DNA from: an uncultured Coriobacteriales bacterium | GTDB lineage: Bacteria; Actinomycetota; Coriobacteriia; Coriobacteriales; UMGS124 | Length of the DNA stretch: 15,073 bases | Direction: 5' to 3' | Assembly (NCBI GenBank): GCA_934636245.1 | Contig: CAKUAI010000037.1 | Span: forward strand, 1 to 15,073 | Part shown: positions 13,785-15,073 of the stretch, piece by piece | How positions within the stretch are numbered: position 1 is the first letter of the stretch | Layout of the letters: every line of letters begins with the position of its first letter | Notes under the pieces: generated by a model | The model's input: the letters and a program-made list of their open reading frames with translations, nothing else | Databases searched by the model: none | What the model was told of the DNA's origin: nothing | Translations under genes and position numbers: made by a program

Positions 13785-13807
13785 ATTGGCACCGCTTACA
13801 TGCCAAT
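13785..13807. promoter_or_regulatory. Candidate operator: perfect 7-bp dyad
   Basis: ATTGGCA and TGCCAAT are perfect inverted arms separated by 9 bases. The site overlaps or lies just downstream of the transcription start expected from the TATAGT at 13816-13821, a position suited to repression of the binding-protein gene. A smaller dyad, TGCCG-CTCA-CGGCA (13837-13850), lies further into the divergent region. Confidence 0.45.
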
Positions 13808-13815
13808 CAGTCGAA

Positions 13816-13821
13816 ACTATA
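13816..13821 (-). promoter_or_regulatory. Candidate -10 box for the binding-protein operon
   Basis: TATAGT on the minus strand, preceded by TTGC. No clear -35 hexamer is found at the usual distance, which may mean activator dependence. The predicted leader to the ATG at 13730 is about 80 bases. Confidence 0.4.
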
Positions 13822-13862
13822 GCAAGATTTGCCCGTGCCGCTCACGGCATTTCGATAAGGGC

Positions 13863-13868
13863 TACAAT
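13863..13868 (+). promoter_or_regulatory. Candidate -10 box for nanQ
   Basis: TACAAT on the plus strand about 40 bases before the nanQ ATG, without a clear -35. CAGTCGAA occurs at 13808-13815 and again at 13873-13880, bracketing both predicted -10 boxes. Confidence 0.35.
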
Positions 13869-13908
13869 TCGGCAGTCGAACGGAACCGGTTAGAAAGATT
13901 GGACAGAC

Positions 13909-14352
13909 ATGCTGTACTCGAATACCATTGAGGACCTCGCTTATGTTTCCGAGGCTGCCGCCCATTTCCTTGCCACGCACGATATGGCGGCGCTCCCCTG
14001 CGGCAGCTACGAGATCGGCCCCGACGAGTTCGTCAACGTCATGGAATATGACACCAAGGCCCGCAAGGACGCCTGCTACGAGGCCCACAAGAAGTACGTC
14101 GACATCCAGATGGTGATTTCCGGCAGCGAGCTCATCGAGGTCGCCCCCGTGTCGACGCTCTCCGCCACGACCGACTTCAACGAGGAGGACGACTTCGCCC
14201 TCTACTCCAACGAGCAGATTGGCGACCAGTACCTGCTCGTCCCCGGCAAGTTCATCGCCGTCATGCCCGCCGACGGCCACATGCCGAGCCTGACACCCGC
14301 CGAGGCCCCAAACCACAACAAGAAGGCCGTCTTCAAGGTCCTCGCCCGCTAA
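13909..14352 (+). CDS. nanQ: YhcH/NanQ-type N-acetylneuraminate anomerase
   Basis: A 147-residue YhcH/YjgK/YiaL-family protein, the family's usual length. E. coli YhcH, renamed NanQ, is an N-acetylneuraminate anomerase that supplies the open or correct anomer for NanA. Family features seen are YEAHKKYVDIQMVISG (57-72) with Glu58, His60, Asp65 and Gln67, and VMPADGHMPSL (118-128) with His124, likely metal ligands in the cupin-like barrel. The ATG at 13909 has only a weak ribosome site (AGAAAG at a long distance). It is divergent from the binding-protein gene and so likely co-regulated with the nan operon; a terminator follows. Other family members act on other sugars, so the Neu5Ac role leans on context. 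Confidence 0.9.
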   Translation: MLYSNTIEDLAYVSEAAAHFLATHDMAALPCGSYEIGPDEFVNVMEYDTKARKDACYEAHKKYVDIQMVISGSELIEVAPVSTLSATTDFNEEDDFALYSNEQIGDQYLLVPGKFIAVMPADGHMPSLTPAEAPNHNKKAVFKVLAR

Positions 14353-14377
14353 AAGCCCGGCAAAAAGGACCTTGCAC

Positions 14378-14421
14378 AAAAAAGCCGCCGAAAGACCCAC
14401 TTGGGCCTCTCGGCGGCTTTT
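14378..14421. terminator. Bidirectional terminator after nanQ
   Basis: AAAAGCCGCCGA (14380-14391) pairs perfectly with TCGGCGGCTTTT (14410-14421), with an inner CCCA/TGGG pairing. Plus-strand transcripts meet TTTT and minus-strand transcripts TTTTTT after the stem. It ends nanQ and backs up the rRNA operon terminator from the other side. Confidence 0.85.
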
Positions 14422-14671
14422 GCCTCTCTGGCGCCCGCCCCGTCCGGGCCGGGCGGCCGCAGCTCGATGCGGCGGGACAGCCGACAGCGCGCGCCGAGAG
14501 ACTGCGGACCCTCGCCTGGGCGGCCTGCTGGTGTTCACCGAGAACCGGCCGGCCGAACGGGAAGGCACGGGCCAGGTGGGCCTCAGGTACGAGAAGCCCG
14601 CCGGCAGACCAAGGGAGCGGGCTTGCCGACGAGCTTGTGGTCTTTGCAGCCCACAAAGGCCTCCCGCATAC
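14422..14671. other. Very GC-rich spacer, no gene recognised
   Basis: This stretch between two terminators has open frames on both strands, but they are arginine/proline/alanine-rich in the way random GC-rich DNA is, lack ribosome sites and match no family I know. No tRNA fold is visible. Confidence 0.5.
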
Positions 14672-14697
14672 GAAAAAGGGACCCTCTCGGGTCCCCC
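14672..14697 (-). terminator. rRNA operon terminator
   Basis: GGGACCC and GGGTCCC form a 7-bp stem with a 4-base loop; on the minus strand it is followed by CTTTTTCG. It lies about 60 bases beyond the 5S 3' end. Confidence 0.85.
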
Positions 14698-14732
14698 TTT
14701 CCAGGTGCCTGTGTTAACGTCTCCCCGCCCCG

Positions 14733-14897
14733 AGCCCGCGCAACGCGCCCCGGGGGCCGGCGGCGCCCTAGTCTCCCACAGGGTCGCCCCTGCAGTACCA
14801 TCGGCGCTGGCCGGCTTAACTTCCGGGTTCGGTATGGGTCCGGGTGTGCCCCGGCCGCCATTGCCGCCGGCCCCCGGGGGGCGTTGCGGCGCGGGCT
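14733..14897 (-). other. Long processing stem around the 5S rRNA
   Basis: Bases 14739-14764 pair with 14863-14888 over 26 positions with one mismatch, and pairing continues outward after a small bulge (GAGCCCGCG against GCGGGCT) to about 14733 and 14897. The inner 8 pairs are 5S helix I; the outer part is precursor sequence, a likely double-strand RNase target for 5S maturation. Confidence 0.7.
14755..14871 (-). rRNA. rrf: 5S ribosomal RNA
   Basis: The minus strand contains the conserved 5S core CCGAACCCGGAAGTTAAGC (14814-14832), followed by CGATGGTACTGC and GGGAGACTAGG. The ends pair as helix I (CCGGCGGC at 14870-14863 with GCCGCCGG at 14764-14757), giving about 115-117 bases; the exact ends are uncertain by a few bases. 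It is the last gene of an rRNA operon transcribed toward the nan locus. Confidence 0.95.
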
Positions 14898-14995
14898 GCT
14901 GAGGGGCGGGCGGCGCTCGCAAGGCGCCCTGGGGGCCGCACAGCGCTTGAGGAATGATTCCCTTGAGAACGGTCGGGAGCGGAGGGGGCCTTTAA

Positions 14996-15073
14996 GTGGT
15001 CCCGAAGGGCTCGGCCGATTAGTGGCGCCCGGCTGAGGCGCTCGCGCGCCTTGCACCTGCGCCCTATCAACCA
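14996..15073 (-). rRNA. rrl: 23S ribosomal RNA, 3' end (partial)
   Basis: The minus strand begins TGGTTGATAGG, then GCCTCAGCC and CACTAATCGGCCGAG, the known 3'-terminal region of 23S rRNA (compare GTTGATAGG and ACTAAT near the E. coli 3' end). Only the last 70-80 bases are in the window, and the precise 3' end is uncertain. The 23S-5S spacer is about 14872-14995 and holds no tRNA. Confidence 0.9.

Noticed and set aside
14333..14656. Minus-strand ORF of 107 codons downstream of the rRNA operon
   Set aside because: It passes through the terminator hairpin and the end of nanQ, and its composition is that of random GC-rich DNA.
14422..14671. tRNA gene near the rRNA operon
   Set aside because: I looked for a TTCRANNC T-loop and a matching acceptor stem on both strands and found no cloverleaf.

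Overview
The window reads as a high-GC, Gram-positive-type chromosome, most likely a gut actinobacterium of the Coriobacteriia (Collinsella/Olsenella-like). This placement is an inference from base composition, gene style and the GC-rich 5S rRNA; it was not tested by a search. Most of the window is a sialic acid (N-acetylneuraminate, Neu5Ac) uptake and catabolism locus, bounded on the right by the 3' end of an rRNA operon.

Layout, left to right. A LysR-type regulator (122-1009, minus) is divergent from nagB (1188-1913, plus). A gene-poor, partly AT-richer and hairpin-rich gap (1982-2658) leads to nagA (2659-3816, plus). A 424-bp mosaic of palindromic and tandem repeats (3841-4264) separates nagA from the convergent minus-strand nan operon. 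That operon is transcribed right to left: a family-5 solute-binding protein with a Tat-type signal (13730-12174), a UUCG-loop terminator, an SGNH/GDSL esterase (11979-11074), a dipeptide-type permease (10869-9904), a second permease fused to an ATPase (9901-7844), a second ATPase (7844-7014), a NanA-like aldolase (6980-6036), ROK kinase nanK (6015-5005) and epimerase nanE (4956-4276). Divergent from the binding protein is a YhcH/NanQ-type anomerase gene (13909-14352, plus), closed by a bidirectional terminator. A terminator, the 5S rRNA and the 3' end of the 23S rRNA follow on the minus strand.

Together the genes give a complete route: uptake by a Sat-like ABC transporter; anomer conversion by NanQ; possible removal of O-acetyl groups by the esterase; cleavage to ManNAc and pyruvate (NanA); phosphorylation (NanK); epimerisation to GlcNAc-6-P (NanE); deacetylation to GlcN-6-P (NagA); and deamination to fructose-6-P (NagB). 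No sialidase is seen, so free sialic acid must come from elsewhere in the genome or from other organisms.

The points most worth a second look are the repeat mosaic between nagA and nanE, whose two end elements share terminal inverted repeats but carry unrelated central hairpins; a cytoplasmic-looking esterase with a Cys-rich tail inside a sialic acid transport operon; an aldolase lacking two of the usual Neu5Ac-specificity residues; a kinase without the ROK zinc cysteines; and a binding protein with a Tat signal but no lipobox.
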